From Casimicrobiaceae bacterium (GTDB taxonomy: Bacteria; Pseudomonadota; Gammaproteobacteria; Burkholderiales; Casimicrobiaceae), in contig JAPKHK010000003.1 in the NCBI GenBank assembly GCA_026646885.1, positions 1 to 64,000 on the forward strand: DNA of 64,000 bases, written 5' to 3'. The position numbers and the translations under genes were made by a program. The notes under the pieces are model-generated. The model did not search any database. It saw only the letters and a list, made by a program, of their open reading frames with translations, and was not told where the DNA came from. Below, one piece after another: positions 1 to 8,435 of this stretch (within the stretch, counting starts at the first letter, position 1; each line of letters begins with the position of its first letter).

Positions 1-555
1 ATGCACGCATGATGAGGACCGGCCAAGGCGCGGCGAAGATCGCCTACAACGTGCAAAGCGCCGTCGACGGCGCGCATGGCCTGATCCTGCACCACGCGGT
101 AACGCAAGAAGCCACCGACAACCGCCAGCTTGCGCCAATGGCGCTGGCCGCCAAGGAAGTCCTCGAAGCGGCGAGCCTAACCGTAGTCGCCGACGCCGGT
201 TTCTCCAACGGTGAGCAGTTGGCCGCCTGCGAGGCGACCGGCATCACCGCCTATGTGCCACCCAACCGGGCGACCAACAATCAGGGTGATGGCCAGTTCT
301 TCCCCAAGAGTGCATTCGTCTTCGATGAACCTCGGGAAGCCTATCGTTGTCCGGCCGGACATGATGCGCCTGCGCCGTGCGCTGGTCGAGCATCCATTCG
401 GCACGCTCAAGGAGCGCATCCTGGGCGACGGCCGGTTCTTGTTGCGAGGGCTGGCAGGTGCGCGCACCGAATTCTCGCTGGCGGCGCCGGCGTACAACTT
501 CAAACGGGTCGCCAACATCCACGGCATGGCGGCCGCCCGCGCCGTGGTTGCCTGA
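1..555 (+). pseudogene. IS1182-family transposase remnant
   Basis: This is a decayed transposase of the IS1182/IS1380-like DDE type, already cut at its 5' end by the window edge. From base 9 one frame reads a typical central DDE segment (YNVQSAVDG, VVADAGFSNGEQ, YVPPNRATNNQG, YRCPAG). At about base 358 the similarity jumps to a second frame, which gives the usual C-terminal end (ALVEHPFGTLK, then AYNFKRVANI) and stops at 555. Roughly 80-100 residues that normally lie between these blocks are missing, so an internal deletion with a frameshift has inactivated it. No terminal inverted repeat was recognised downstream. The family is inferred from the motifs. Confidence 0.75.
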
Positions 556-589
556 GCGGCAACCGCTCCGCTCGCCTCCACCAAACAAC

Positions 590-618
590 CAAAAAAATGC
601 CCCGCTTGCGCGGGGCAT
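590..618 (-). terminator. Rho-independent terminator of acnB
   Basis: A perfect 9-bp stem (597-605 with 610-618, loop TTGC) is followed in the minus direction by a run of T (A tract at 591-597 on the plus strand). It lies about 75 bp past the acnB stop codon. Confidence 0.85.
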
Positions 619-692
619 CTTCTGGCCAGCCTTCACAATCCGTTTTTACACAGTCTGCGCGGGGCGCCGTTCCGGACGGAAATGCGCCTCAC

Positions 693-3278
693 TCAAACCG
701 AAATCGTGTCCGCCACTTCCTTGAACTCCTTGATCTGGTCGAAGTTCATGTAGCGATAGACCTCCGCGGCCTGTTTGTTGAGCGAGCCGGCGTGCGCGAG
801 GTATTCCTCCGGTGTGGGGATGCGGCCCAGGAGCGAACACACCGCCGCCAGTTCCGCCGACCCCAGGAAGACATTGGTGTCCAGACCCAGGCGGTTGGGG
901 AAGTTGCGCGTCGAGGTGGACATCGCCGTACTGCCCTTCCTGATTTGCGCCTGGTTGCCCATGCACAGAGAACAGCCGGGCATTTCCATGCGTGCGCCGC
1001 TACGGCCCAATACTCCGTAATGCCCTTCTTCGGTGAGCACCTGCTGGTCCATTTTGGTGGGCGGCGCCATCCACAGGCGCACGGGGATATCGCTCTTGCC
1101 ATCCAGGAGCTTGCTGGCGGCGCGGAAGTGACCGATGTTGGTCATGCAGGAACCGACGAAAACTTCATCGATCTTGGTGCCGGCCACCGCCGAGAGTTTC
1201 TTGACGTCGTCCGGATCGTTCGGGCACGCCACCAAGGGCTCTTTGATTTCCGCCAGATCGATGTCGATCACCGCGGCATATTCCGCGTCGGCATCCGGCT
1301 CCAGGAGTTCGGGCTTGGCGATCCAGGCCTGCATGGCCTTGATGCGGCGCTCTAGCGTGTGCTTGTCCTGATAGCCGTTGGCGATCATCCACTTGAGAAG
1401 CGTGATATTCGAGTTGAGGTACTCGATGATCGGCTCTTTGTCGAGACGCACGGTGCAAGCCGCGGCCGAGCGTTCGGCGGAGGCGTCGGACAACTCGAAG
1501 GCCTGCTCGACTTTGAGCTGGGGCAGGCCTTCGATTTCGAGGATGCGGCCAGAGAAAACGTTCTTCTTGCCCTTCTTCTCGACCGTAAGCAGGCCGGCCT
1601 GGATGGCGTAGTACGGTATGGCGTTAACCAGGTCGCGCAAGGTGATGCCCGGTTGCATCTCGCCCTTGAAGCGCACCAGCACCGATTCCGGCATATCGAG
1701 CGGCATCACGCCCGTGGCGGCGGCAAAGGCCACCAGGCCGGAACCCGCGGGGAAAGAAATGCCGATCGGGAAGCGCGTATGGCTGTCGCCGCCGGTGCCC
1801 ACGGTATCAGGCAGCAGCAGGCGATTGAGCCAGGAGTGAATGACTCCGTCGCCTGGCCGCAAGCTCACGCCGGCGCGCTGGGTGATGAAGCCCGGCAGCT
1901 CGCGATGCGTTTTTACGTCCACGGGCTTCGGATACGCCGCCGTGTGGCAGAAGGACTGCATCACCAGGTCCGCCGAAAAGCCGAGGCAGGCCAAGTCTTT
2001 CAATTCGTCGCGAGTCATCGGTCCGGTGGTGTCCTGCGAACCGACGGTGGTCATCTTCGGTTCGCAATAAGTGCCTGGCCGAATGCCGGTCACCCCGCAA
2101 GCACGGCCGACCATTTTCTGCGCCAGGGAATACCCCTTGCCGGAGTCGGCGGGCTGCGTCGGCTCGCGGAAAAGCTTGGAAGGCGGCAGACCCAAGGAGG
2201 CGCGCGCCTTGGCGGTAAGGCTGCGACCCACGATCAGCGGAATGCGCCCGCCCGCCCGCACTTCATCGAAAATGACTTCCGACTTCACTTTGAATTCGGC
2301 AATCACCTGACCGTTCTTCAAGGCCTTGCCGGCATACGGCTGCAATTCGATCACGTCGCCCATGTCCATTTGTCCGACATCGAGTTCGATGGGCAAGGCG
2401 CCAGCGTCTTCCATAGTGTTATAAAAGATCGGGGCGATCTTGTTGCCCAAGCACACGCCGCCGAAACGCTTGTTGGGAACGAAAGGAATGTCCTCGCCGG
2501 TGAACCAAAGCACCGAGTTGGTGGCCGATTTACGCGAAGAGCCGGTGCCGACCACATCGCCTACGTAGGCGATGAGGTTGCCTTTTTCCTTGAGCGAATT
2601 CAATTGCTTGATCGGGCCGACTTTGCCGGCTTCGTCGGTCGCGATGCCCGGACGCGGGTTCTTCAGCATGGCCAGCGCGTGCAGCGGAATGTCGGGCCGA
2701 CTCCAAGCATCCGGCGCGGGCGAGAGATCGTCGGTGTTGGTTTCGCCGCTCACCTTGAAAACGGTGAGCTTCATCGACTGCGGCACTTCCGGACGCGAAG
2801 TGAACCACTCGGCATCGGCCCAGCTTTGCAGCACCTTCTTGGCGTTGGCAGCACCCGCGCCGCCGCCTCTGGCTTTGCCTTCGACTTCGGGGAAAGCATC
2901 GAAAATCAGCAGCGTGTGCGACAGGCCGTGTGCCGCGATGGCGCCCACTTCGGCATCGTCCAACAACTCGACCAGCGGACGCACGTTATAGCCGCCCAGC
3001 ATGGTGCCCAGCAGCTCGGTGGCGCGCGCCCGGGTGAAAAGCGGCGTGCTTTCGCGGCCGGCGGCTACCGCCGCCAAAAATTCGGCTTTGATCTTGGCGG
3101 CATCATCCACCCCGGCCGGCACCCGGTAGGTCATCAGTGCGACGAGCGCGGCCTCCTCACCTTGGGGAGGGTTTTTCAGGAGGGCCACCAGCTCGCGGGT
3201 CTGGGCGGCGGATAGAGGCAGCGGCGGGATGCCCAGCGCGGCGCGCTCGGCAACATGCTGGCGATAGGCTTCAAGCAT
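693..3278 (-). CDS. acnB: Aconitate hydratase B / 2-methylisocitrate dehydratase
   Basis: AcnB interconverts citrate and isocitrate through cis-aconitate in the cytosolic TCA cycle, and in many proteobacteria also dehydrates or hydrates methylcitrate-pathway intermediates. The protein has 861 residues, against about 865 in E. coli, and starts with the N-terminal helical domain that AcnB alone among aconitases carries. The three [4Fe-4S] cysteines fall at Cys710 (VGSCMTN), Cys769 and Cys772 (PGCSLC), as I recall for E. coli AcnB. The ATG at 3278 has a good AAGGAAA ribosome site. A well-formed promoter with direct TCTTATATA repeats lies about 150 bp upstream, in the gap shared with the divergent MBL gene, and a rho-independent terminator follows. 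The gene is intact. Confidence 0.97.
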   Translation of the reverse strand: MLEAYRQHVAERAALGIPPLPLSAAQTRELVALLKNPPQGEEAALVALMTYRVPAGVDDAAKIKAEFLAAVAAGRESTPLFTRARATELLGTMLGGYNVRPLVELLDDAEVGAIAAHGLSHTLLIFDAFPEVEGKARGGGAGAANAKKVLQSWADAEWFTSRPEVPQSMKLTVFKVSGETNTDDLSPAPDAWSRPDIPLHALAMLKNPRPGIATDEAGKVGPIKQLNSLKEKGNLIAYVGDVVGTGSSRKSATNSVLWFTGEDIPFVPNKRFGGVCLGNKIAPIFYNTMEDAGALPIELDVGQMDMGDVIELQPYAGKALKNGQVIAEFKVKSEVIFDEVRAGGRIPLIVGRSLTAKARASLGLPPSKLFREPTQPADSGKGYSLAQKMVGRACGVTGIRPGTYCEPKMTTVGSQDTTGPMTRDELKDLACLGFSADLVMQSFCHTAAYPKPVDVKTHRELPGFITQRAGVSLRPGDGVIHSWLNRLLLPDTVGTGGDSHTRFPIGISFPAGSGLVAFAAATGVMPLDMPESVLVRFKGEMQPGITLRDLVNAIPYYAIQAGLLTVEKKGKKNVFSGRILEIEGLPQLKVEQAFELSDASAERSAAACTVRLDKEPIIEYLNSNITLLKWMIANGYQDKHTLERRIKAMQAWIAKPELLEPDADAEYAAVIDIDLAEIKEPLVACPNDPDDVKKLSAVAGTKIDEVFVGSCMTNIGHFRAASKLLDGKSDIPVRLWMAPPTKMDQQVLTEEGHYGVLGRSGARMEMPGCSLCMGNQAQIRKGSTAMSTSTRNFPNRLGLDTNVFLGSAELAAVCSLLGRIPTPEEYLAHAGSLNKQAAEVYRYMNFDQIKEFKEVADTISV

Positions 3279-3404
3279 GATCGTTTCCTTTCCAAAGATC
3301 TGGCATGGCGCAAAAGCAGCAATTTTGCCATCGCGCGGTCCGTCGTCGTGGTTTCACAGTGACAGTGCCGACTTGCGGCGGTTCCGATCGCGGCGGCCTC
3401 GCCC

Positions 3405-3460
3405 CGGGTTGGCGAGTCTTATATATGATATCTTATATAGCACTCCTGGAGAAGACACAA
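3405..3460 (-). promoter_or_regulatory. acnB promoter with direct TCTTATATA repeats (candidate operator)
   Basis: On the minus strand a -35 box TTGTGT (3460-3455), a 17-bp spacer and a -10 box TATAAG (3437-3432) form a good sigma-70 promoter for acnB. Two copies of TCTTATATA (3417-3425 and 3431-3439) repeat with a 14-bp period across the -10 region. Each is a half of the TCTTATATAAGA palindrome type that I recall for GntR-family regulators of betaproteobacterial TCA genes; this recall is unverified. A plus-strand TTGGCG at 3409 followed by TTATAT at 3433 could drive the divergent MBL gene. Confidence 0.55.
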
Positions 3461-3490
3461 AATGCGGGCGAAACCTGCCGCAATCGTGGC

Positions 3491-4414
3491 ATGATTGGCT
3501 TTGCTGCCCCCCCCAATCCGGAGTCTGCCCTGTCTGTCGAACAATTCGGCCCGATTCGTTTTATCCGCGGCAATAACCGCGGCCGCTATCCGGCTTCCCA
3601 TTCCGTTTATGTCGAAGGCGCGGGTGTATTGATCGACGCTGGCGCCGATGCCGCGGCCTACCGCGACTTGCTGGCCGGCGCGGGGGTCCGCGAAGTATGG
3701 CTGTCGCACTGGCACGAGGACCACCTCACTCATCTCGATTTGTTCGCCGACCTCCCCTTGCGCATGATGGCCGCCGACGCGCCGGCACTCGGCGGCATCG
3801 AGCCCTTCCTCGACGCTTACGGCATCGCCCGCGAGGACTATCGAGACTACTGGCGCGAAGTGCTGCCGCGCGACTTTCACTTTCGGCCGCGCCCAGTGAG
3901 CCGCTTCTTTGCTCCTGGCGAAGTGATCGACCTCGGTGTCTGCAGCGTGGAAATCATCGCCGCACCCGGGCATACCCCAGGCCATACGGCGTTCTGGTTC
4001 CGCGAACCTGAGGTGATGTTCCTCGCCGATTACGACTTGACGCGCTTCGGACCTTGGTACGGCGACCGCGACAGCTCCATCGAGCTCAGCCTCGCCTCGC
4101 TGGAGAAGCTCGCAAGCTACCCCGCCGAGGTTTGGCTCACCAGCCACGAAGACGGCGTGTTTCTGGGTGACACCAGCGAAGCTTTCGTCGCCTATCGCGG
4201 CGTCATCGACCAGCGCGAAGCCAAGCTCCTGGATTTCCTCACCCAGCCGCGCAGCATGGAGGAGATCGTCGCCGCTTGCCTGGTGTACCGCAAGCCGCGC
4301 GAACCGAGGGCGTTTTACGAATGGGGCGAAGGTGCGATCATGGGCAAACACCTCGCGCGCCTGTTGACAGCCCAAGCCATTCGGCAGGACGGGGCTTGTT
4401 ATCAGCGCCTTTGA
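3491..4414 (+). CDS. Metallo-beta-lactamase fold hydrolase
   Basis: This is a cytosolic metallo-hydrolase of the glyoxalase II/LACTB2-like MBL superfamily; its substrate cannot be read from the sequence. Zinc-binding motifs are present in order: HWHEDH at residues 73-78, the later histidine in APGHTPGH, and an aspartate in the LADYDLTRFG segment. A C-terminal winged-helix-like tail of about 75 residues follows, as in LACTB2-type proteins. The frame is open from 3305, but residues encoded before 3491 have no family-like features and overlap the acnB promoter, so I chose the ATG at 3491 (MIGFAAPP). Its ribosome site is weak, so the start is uncertain. It is divergent from acnB and followed 17 bp later by the YciI gene, probably as one transcript. 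Confidence 0.82.
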   Translation: MIGFAAPPNPESALSVEQFGPIRFIRGNNRGRYPASHSVYVEGAGVLIDAGADAAAYRDLLAGAGVREVWLSHWHEDHLTHLDLFADLPLRMMAADAPALGGIEPFLDAYGIAREDYRDYWREVLPRDFHFRPRPVSRFFAPGEVIDLGVCSVEIIAAPGHTPGHTAFWFREPEVMFLADYDLTRFGPWYGDRDSSIELSLASLEKLASYPAEVWLTSHEDGVFLGDTSEAFVAYRGVIDQREAKLLDFLTQPRSMEEIVAACLVYRKPREPRAFYEWGEGAIMGKHLARLLTAQAIRQDGACYQRL

Positions 4415-4431
4415 CCCACAGGGAACAGCAC

Positions 4432-4749
4432 ATGGACACGTTTCTTTATCGCCTTCAGCCAACACGCCTGGAAATGCTGCGCGATGGACCCACGGATCGC
4501 GAGGCCGCCATCGTCGCTGAGCACTTTGCCTATTTGCAGGGGCTTTGCCAAAGCGGCACCGTGTTGCTCGCCGGCCGCAGCACCACCGAAGATGAGCGCG
4601 TCTTCGGCATCGTGCTGTTTCGCGCGCCGAACGCCAAGGACGCCGAGCGCATCATGGCCGCGGACCCGGCGGTGGCACAAGGCGTGATGCACGGGGCGGT
4701 CTTCCCTTTCAGCATTGCGCTTTGGGGGGAAGCGCCGCAGCTCAGTTAG
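4432..4749 (+). CDS. YciI family protein
   Basis: A small cytosolic protein of 105 residues with the YciI/YCII fold, a dimeric alpha-beta ferredoxin-like domain related to muconolactone isomerases. The reaction of most members is unknown. Family-like features are the opening MDTFLYRLQPTR, the central SGTVLLAGRS strand-turn, the VLFRAPNAKDAERIMAADP segment and the C-terminal aromatic strand FPFSIALW. The ATG at 4432 is preceded by GGGAA. It follows the MBL gene after 17 bp on the same strand and ends 12 bp before the convergent pyc stop. Confidence 0.8.
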   Translation: MDTFLYRLQPTRLEMLRDGPTDREAAIVAEHFAYLQGLCQSGTVLLAGRSTTEDERVFGIVLFRAPNAKDAERIMAADPAVAQGVMHGAVFPFSIALWGEAPQLS

Positions 4750-4765
4750 CGCGACTTAGCGCTAA
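4746..4765. terminator. Inverted repeat spanning two convergent stop codons
   Basis: TTAGCGC (4746-4752) and GCGCTAA (4759-4765) form a perfect 7-bp stem with a 6-nt loop. Both the yciI-like stop (4747-4749) and the pyc stop (4764-4762) lie inside it. It could act as a weak bidirectional terminator, although there is no real T-run. Confidence 0.4.
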
Positions 4766-7700
4766 GAAAGTTCCAGCAGCAAGTCCTTGGCATTGACCGC
4801 ATCACCCGGCTTCACGTGTACCACGGCGATGGTGGCATCGCGCTCGGCGGTGAGCATGGATTCCATTTTCATCGCCTCGATGGAAACCAGCGGATCGCCG
4901 CGACGCACTTTCTGCCCAGGCTTCACCGCCACCGTCACCACTTGCCCGGGCATGGGCGCCCCGACATGGTTGAGGTTGCGCTCATCCGCCCGTGGGCGCG
5001 CCTTGCCCGTGGCGAGGCCGGCCTTGGGCACGCGAATGAGGCGCGGCTGGCCGTTCAATTCAAAGAACACTTTCACCAAACCATCCGGATCGGGCTCGGC
5101 GTGGCCTTGCAGGCGCACGATCAGGGTCTTGCCACGATCGATATCGATAGAGATTTCCTCGCGATTGCGCAGGCCGTAAAAAAACGCCGGCGTCGGCAAT
5201 ACCGACAAGTCGCCGTAGGTCCTGTGGCTTTCCGCGTAGTCCTTGAACACCTTAGGGTACATCAAATACGAAGCGAGGTCGGTGTCCGAGCACTTGCGCC
5301 CCAGCGTGTGCGCCGCTTCCGCGCGCTTGGCCTCGAGATCCACGGCGGGAAGATAGTCTCCGGCTCGGCCCGGCAACGGTTTGTCGCCCTTCAACACCTT
5401 GCGCTCCAGGTCTTTGGGAAATCCATCGGGCGGAAAACCCAGTTCCCCCTTGAACAAAGAAATAACCGATTCCGGAAAGGCGATCTCCCGTGCCGGGCTC
5501 TTCACATCCTCGGGCCGCAAATCGTTGGCCACCATGAATAGCGCCATGTCGCCCACGACTTTGGAGGTGGGCGTCACCTTGACGATGTCGCCGAACAGCA
5601 GATTGACCTCGGCATAGGCTTTGGCCACCTCGGGCCAGCGATGCTCCAGGCCCATGGCACGCGCTTGTTCGCGCAGGTTGGTATATTGACCGCCGGGCAT
5701 TTCATGGCGATAGACATCGGAGGTTCCACTGCGCATCTCTGGCTCGAAAGGCGCGTAATAACGGCGCACGCCTTCCCAATAATGGGACACCGCGCGCATC
5801 GCGTCCGCGTTCACGCCGGGGTCTCGCTCCGAGCCTTCCAGTGCCGCGGCAATCGAGCCCAGATTGGGCTGGGAGGTGAGCCCGCTCATGGCATCGAGTG
5901 CGCCGTCGACCGCGTCGCAGCCCGCCTCCACCGCAGCCAGCACGCTGGCCGCGGCAATGCCCGAAGTGTCGTGGGTATGAAAGTGAATCGGCAGCCCCAC
6001 TTCCTGCTTCAGCGCGCGCACCAGTTCGCGTGCCGCCCGAGGCCGGGACACACCCGCCATGTCCTTGATGCCGAGCACATGCGCACCGGCTTTTTCCAAC
6101 TCTTTGGCGAGATCGACGTAATATCTCAGGTTGTACTTGGGTCGAGCGGCATCGAACAAATCGCCCGTATAACAAATCGCGGCTTCGCAAATCGCACCGG
6201 ACTCGATCACCGCGTCCATGGCCACGCGCATGTTTTCCACCCAGTTCAGGGAGTCGAAGACGCGGAAAACGTCGATGCCTCCATTGGCCGCCTGTTGCAC
6301 GAAATAGCGCACCACGTTGTCGGCGTAGTTGGTGTAGCCGACCGCGTTGGATGCGCGCAGCAGCATCTGCAAAAGAATGTTGGGCACGGCTTCGCGCAGC
6401 TTGGCGAGGCGTTCCCAGGGGTCTTCTTTCAAGAAGCGCAGTGCCACGTCAAAGGTGGCTCCACCCCAGCATTCGAGCGAGAACAGTTCCGGCAAGTGGC
6501 GCGCATAGTAAGGCGCAACCTCCAGCATGTCGCGGGTGCGCATGCGGGTGGCAAAAAGCGATTGGTGCGCGTCGCGCATGGAGGTGTCCGTCAGCAATAC
6601 GCGTTGCTGTGCCTTCATCCATTGGGCGAACCCGCTGGCGCCCAAAGTTTTCAGGAGGTCGCGCGTTCCCGTTGGGATGGGGCGCAGCAAGTCCAGATCC
6701 GGCTTGCTGGGCGGCGCCAAATGGCCGTCAGTCCAGGCCTGCGGCGGCTTGCGGCCTTTCATCTCCGGGTTGCCGTTGACCACCACGTCGCCGATGAAAT
6801 TCAAGAGCCGCGTGGCGCGATCCCTCCGCGCCTGAAACTGCACCAGCTCGGGCGTCTCGTCGATGAAACGGGTGATGCACCGTCCGTTCTTGAACAAGGG
6901 ATGCGCAATGACGTTTTCCAGAAACTGCAAGTTGCTGGATACGCCGCGGATGCGAAACTCCCGCAAAGCGCGGTCCATGCGCGCGATCGCTTCGTCCGAG
7001 GTGTGTCCCCAGGAGGTCACTTTAACCAGCAGCGAGTCGTAAAACGGTGTGATCACCGCTCCGGAATAGGCCGTCCCTCCGTCCAGACGAATCCCGAAAC
7101 CGGCGGCGCTTCGATACGCGGTGATGCGGCCATAGTCCGGGGTGAAGTTGTTCTCCGGGTCTTCGGTGGTGACGCGGCATTGCAGCGCGTGACCATTGAG
7201 GCGAATGTCTTCCTGCCGCGGCACGTAGGAATCGGGGTCGCCGATTTTCGCCCCCTCGCTGATGCGCAGCTGCGCTTTGACGACATCGACCCCAGTGACT
7301 TGCTCGGTGACGGTGTGTTCGACCTGGATGCGCGGATTGACTTCGATGAAGTAGAACTCATCGGTGTCGGCGTCCATCAAGAACTCGACCGTACCGGCAT
7401 GAGTGTAATCGGCCGCTTTCGCCAAACGCAGCGCCGCACCACACAACGCGGCGCGTTTCGCCTCGTCGAGATAGGGCGCGGGAGCGCGCTCCACCACTTT
7501 CTGATTGCGCCTCTGCACCGTGCAATCGCGCTCGAAGAGGTGGACGAGATTGCCATGCGTATCGCCCAAGATTTGCACTTCCACATGCCGGGCGCGCCTA
7601 ACCAATTTCTCCAGATAGACCTCGTCATTGCCGAAAGCGGCCAGCGCTTCGCGGCGCGCCACGTCCATCATCGGCGCCAAATCGGCTTCGTTTTCGATCA

Positions 7701-8217
7701 CGCGCATGCCGCGCCCGCCCCCGCCCCAGCTCGCTTTGAGCATGAGCGGATAACCGACCGCCGCGGCATAATTCTTGGCCTCTTCTGGGTCGCGCGGCAA
7801 GGCGCCGGTTGCAGGCACGACCGGAACGCCGGCGCGCTGCGCCAATTCTCGCGCCGCGACCTTGTTGCCCAGAGTGCGCATCACCTCGGGATCAGGTCCG
7901 ACGAAAACGATGCCCGCGCGGGCACAAGCTTCGGCAAACTCAGGGTTCTCGGATAAGAAACCGTAGCCCGGATGAATGGCATCGACCTCGGCCTCGCGGG
8001 CGACGCGGAGTATGTCCTCGATATCGAGGTAAGCTGCGATCGGCTTTTTCCCGGCGCCGACGAGATAGGATTCGTCGGCTTTGAAGCGGTGCAGCGCAAA
8101 GCGATCCTCGTTGGAAAAAACGGCCACGGTGCGCATGCCCATTTCGGCGGCGGCGCGCATGACACGGATGGCTATTTCGCTGCGATTGGCGACCAGCAGA
8201 CTGCGGATTTTGCGCAT
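4762..8217 (-). CDS. pyc: Pyruvate carboxylase, single-chain
   Basis: Pyc makes oxaloacetate from pyruvate, bicarbonate and ATP, refilling the TCA cycle. The 1151-residue chain carries the full set of domains: biotin carboxylase (about 1-450, starting KIRSLLVANRSEIAIR, with an ATP-grasp glycine loop), carboxyltransferase (about 530-800, with TDTSMRDAHQSL, GIKDMAG and the metal-binding HFHTHDTSG), a linker/allosteric region, and a C-terminal biotinyl domain with EAMKMES, biotin-accepting Lys1117, about 35 residues from the end. The frame is open to 8325, but the ATG at 8217 (MRKIRSLL) matches the family start. It is divergent from the ThDP enzyme at 8436. The one-chain form differs from the two-subunit PycA/PycB found in some proteobacteria. 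Confidence 0.96.
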   Translation of the reverse strand: MRKIRSLLVANRSEIAIRVMRAAAEMGMRTVAVFSNEDRFALHRFKADESYLVGAGKKPIAAYLDIEDILRVAREAEVDAIHPGYGFLSENPEFAEACARAGIVFVGPDPEVMRTLGNKVAARELAQRAGVPVVPATGALPRDPEEAKNYAAAVGYPLMLKASWGGGGRGMRVIENEADLAPMMDVARREALAAFGNDEVYLEKLVRRARHVEVQILGDTHGNLVHLFERDCTVQRRNQKVVERAPAPYLDEAKRAALCGAALRLAKAADYTHAGTVEFLMDADTDEFYFIEVNPRIQVEHTVTEQVTGVDVVKAQLRISEGAKIGDPDSYVPRQEDIRLNGHALQCRVTTEDPENNFTPDYGRITAYRSAAGFGIRLDGGTAYSGAVITPFYDSLLVKVTSWGHTSDEAIARMDRALREFRIRGVSSNLQFLENVIAHPLFKNGRCITRFIDETPELVQFQARRDRATRLLNFIGDVVVNGNPEMKGRKPPQAWTDGHLAPPSKPDLDLLRPIPTGTRDLLKTLGASGFAQWMKAQQRVLLTDTSMRDAHQSLFATRMRTRDMLEVAPYYARHLPELFSLECWGGATFDVALRFLKEDPWERLAKLREAVPNILLQMLLRASNAVGYTNYADNVVRYFVQQAANGGIDVFRVFDSLNWVENMRVAMDAVIESGAICEAAICYTGDLFDAARPKYNLRYYVDLAKELEKAGAHVLGIKDMAGVSRPRAARELVRALKQEVGLPIHFHTHDTSGIAAASVLAAVEAGCDAVDGALDAMSGLTSQPNLGSIAAALEGSERDPGVNADAMRAVSHYWEGVRRYYAPFEPEMRSGTSDVYRHEMPGGQYTNLREQARAMGLEHRWPEVAKAYAEVNLLFGDIVKVTPTSKVVGDMALFMVANDLRPEDVKSPAREIAFPESVISLFKGELGFPPDGFPKDLERKVLKGDKPLPGRAGDYLPAVDLEAKRAEAAHTLGRKCSDTDLASYLMYPKVFKDYAESHRTYGDLSVLPTPAFFYGLRNREEISIDIDRGKTLIVRLQGHAEPDPDGLVKVFFELNGQPRLIRVPKAGLATGKARPRADERNLNHVGAPMPGQVVTVAVKPGQKVRRGDPLVSIEAMKMESMLTAERDATIAVVHVKPGDAVNAKDLLLELS

Positions 8218-8435
8218 GGCATATCCAAAAAGCGAGAAAAACGGCAAAGCAATACGGGCGGGAGTTGGCATTCTACCTGTGATATCCCTGCGGTAGCTGC
8301 CCTGGCACCTCGGCTGAACCCCCATATCGCAGCAATCTCTTGGCTATTGCGTTGTCATAATTTTCCATTACACTGTCATGGGGAGTGGAGACCGCGACGG
8401 CTATTCGCGTCGCCGCGGGCAACCGGAGATGAAAG

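Noticed and set aside
1359-3215. A 618-residue plus-strand frame
   Set aside because: It lies wholly antisense to acnB, whose iron-sulfur cysteines and domains are clear; it is a shadow of GC-rich codon use.
5641-7956. A 771-residue plus-strand frame
   Set aside because: Antisense to pyc, which has complete catalytic motifs. No family features in the shadow.
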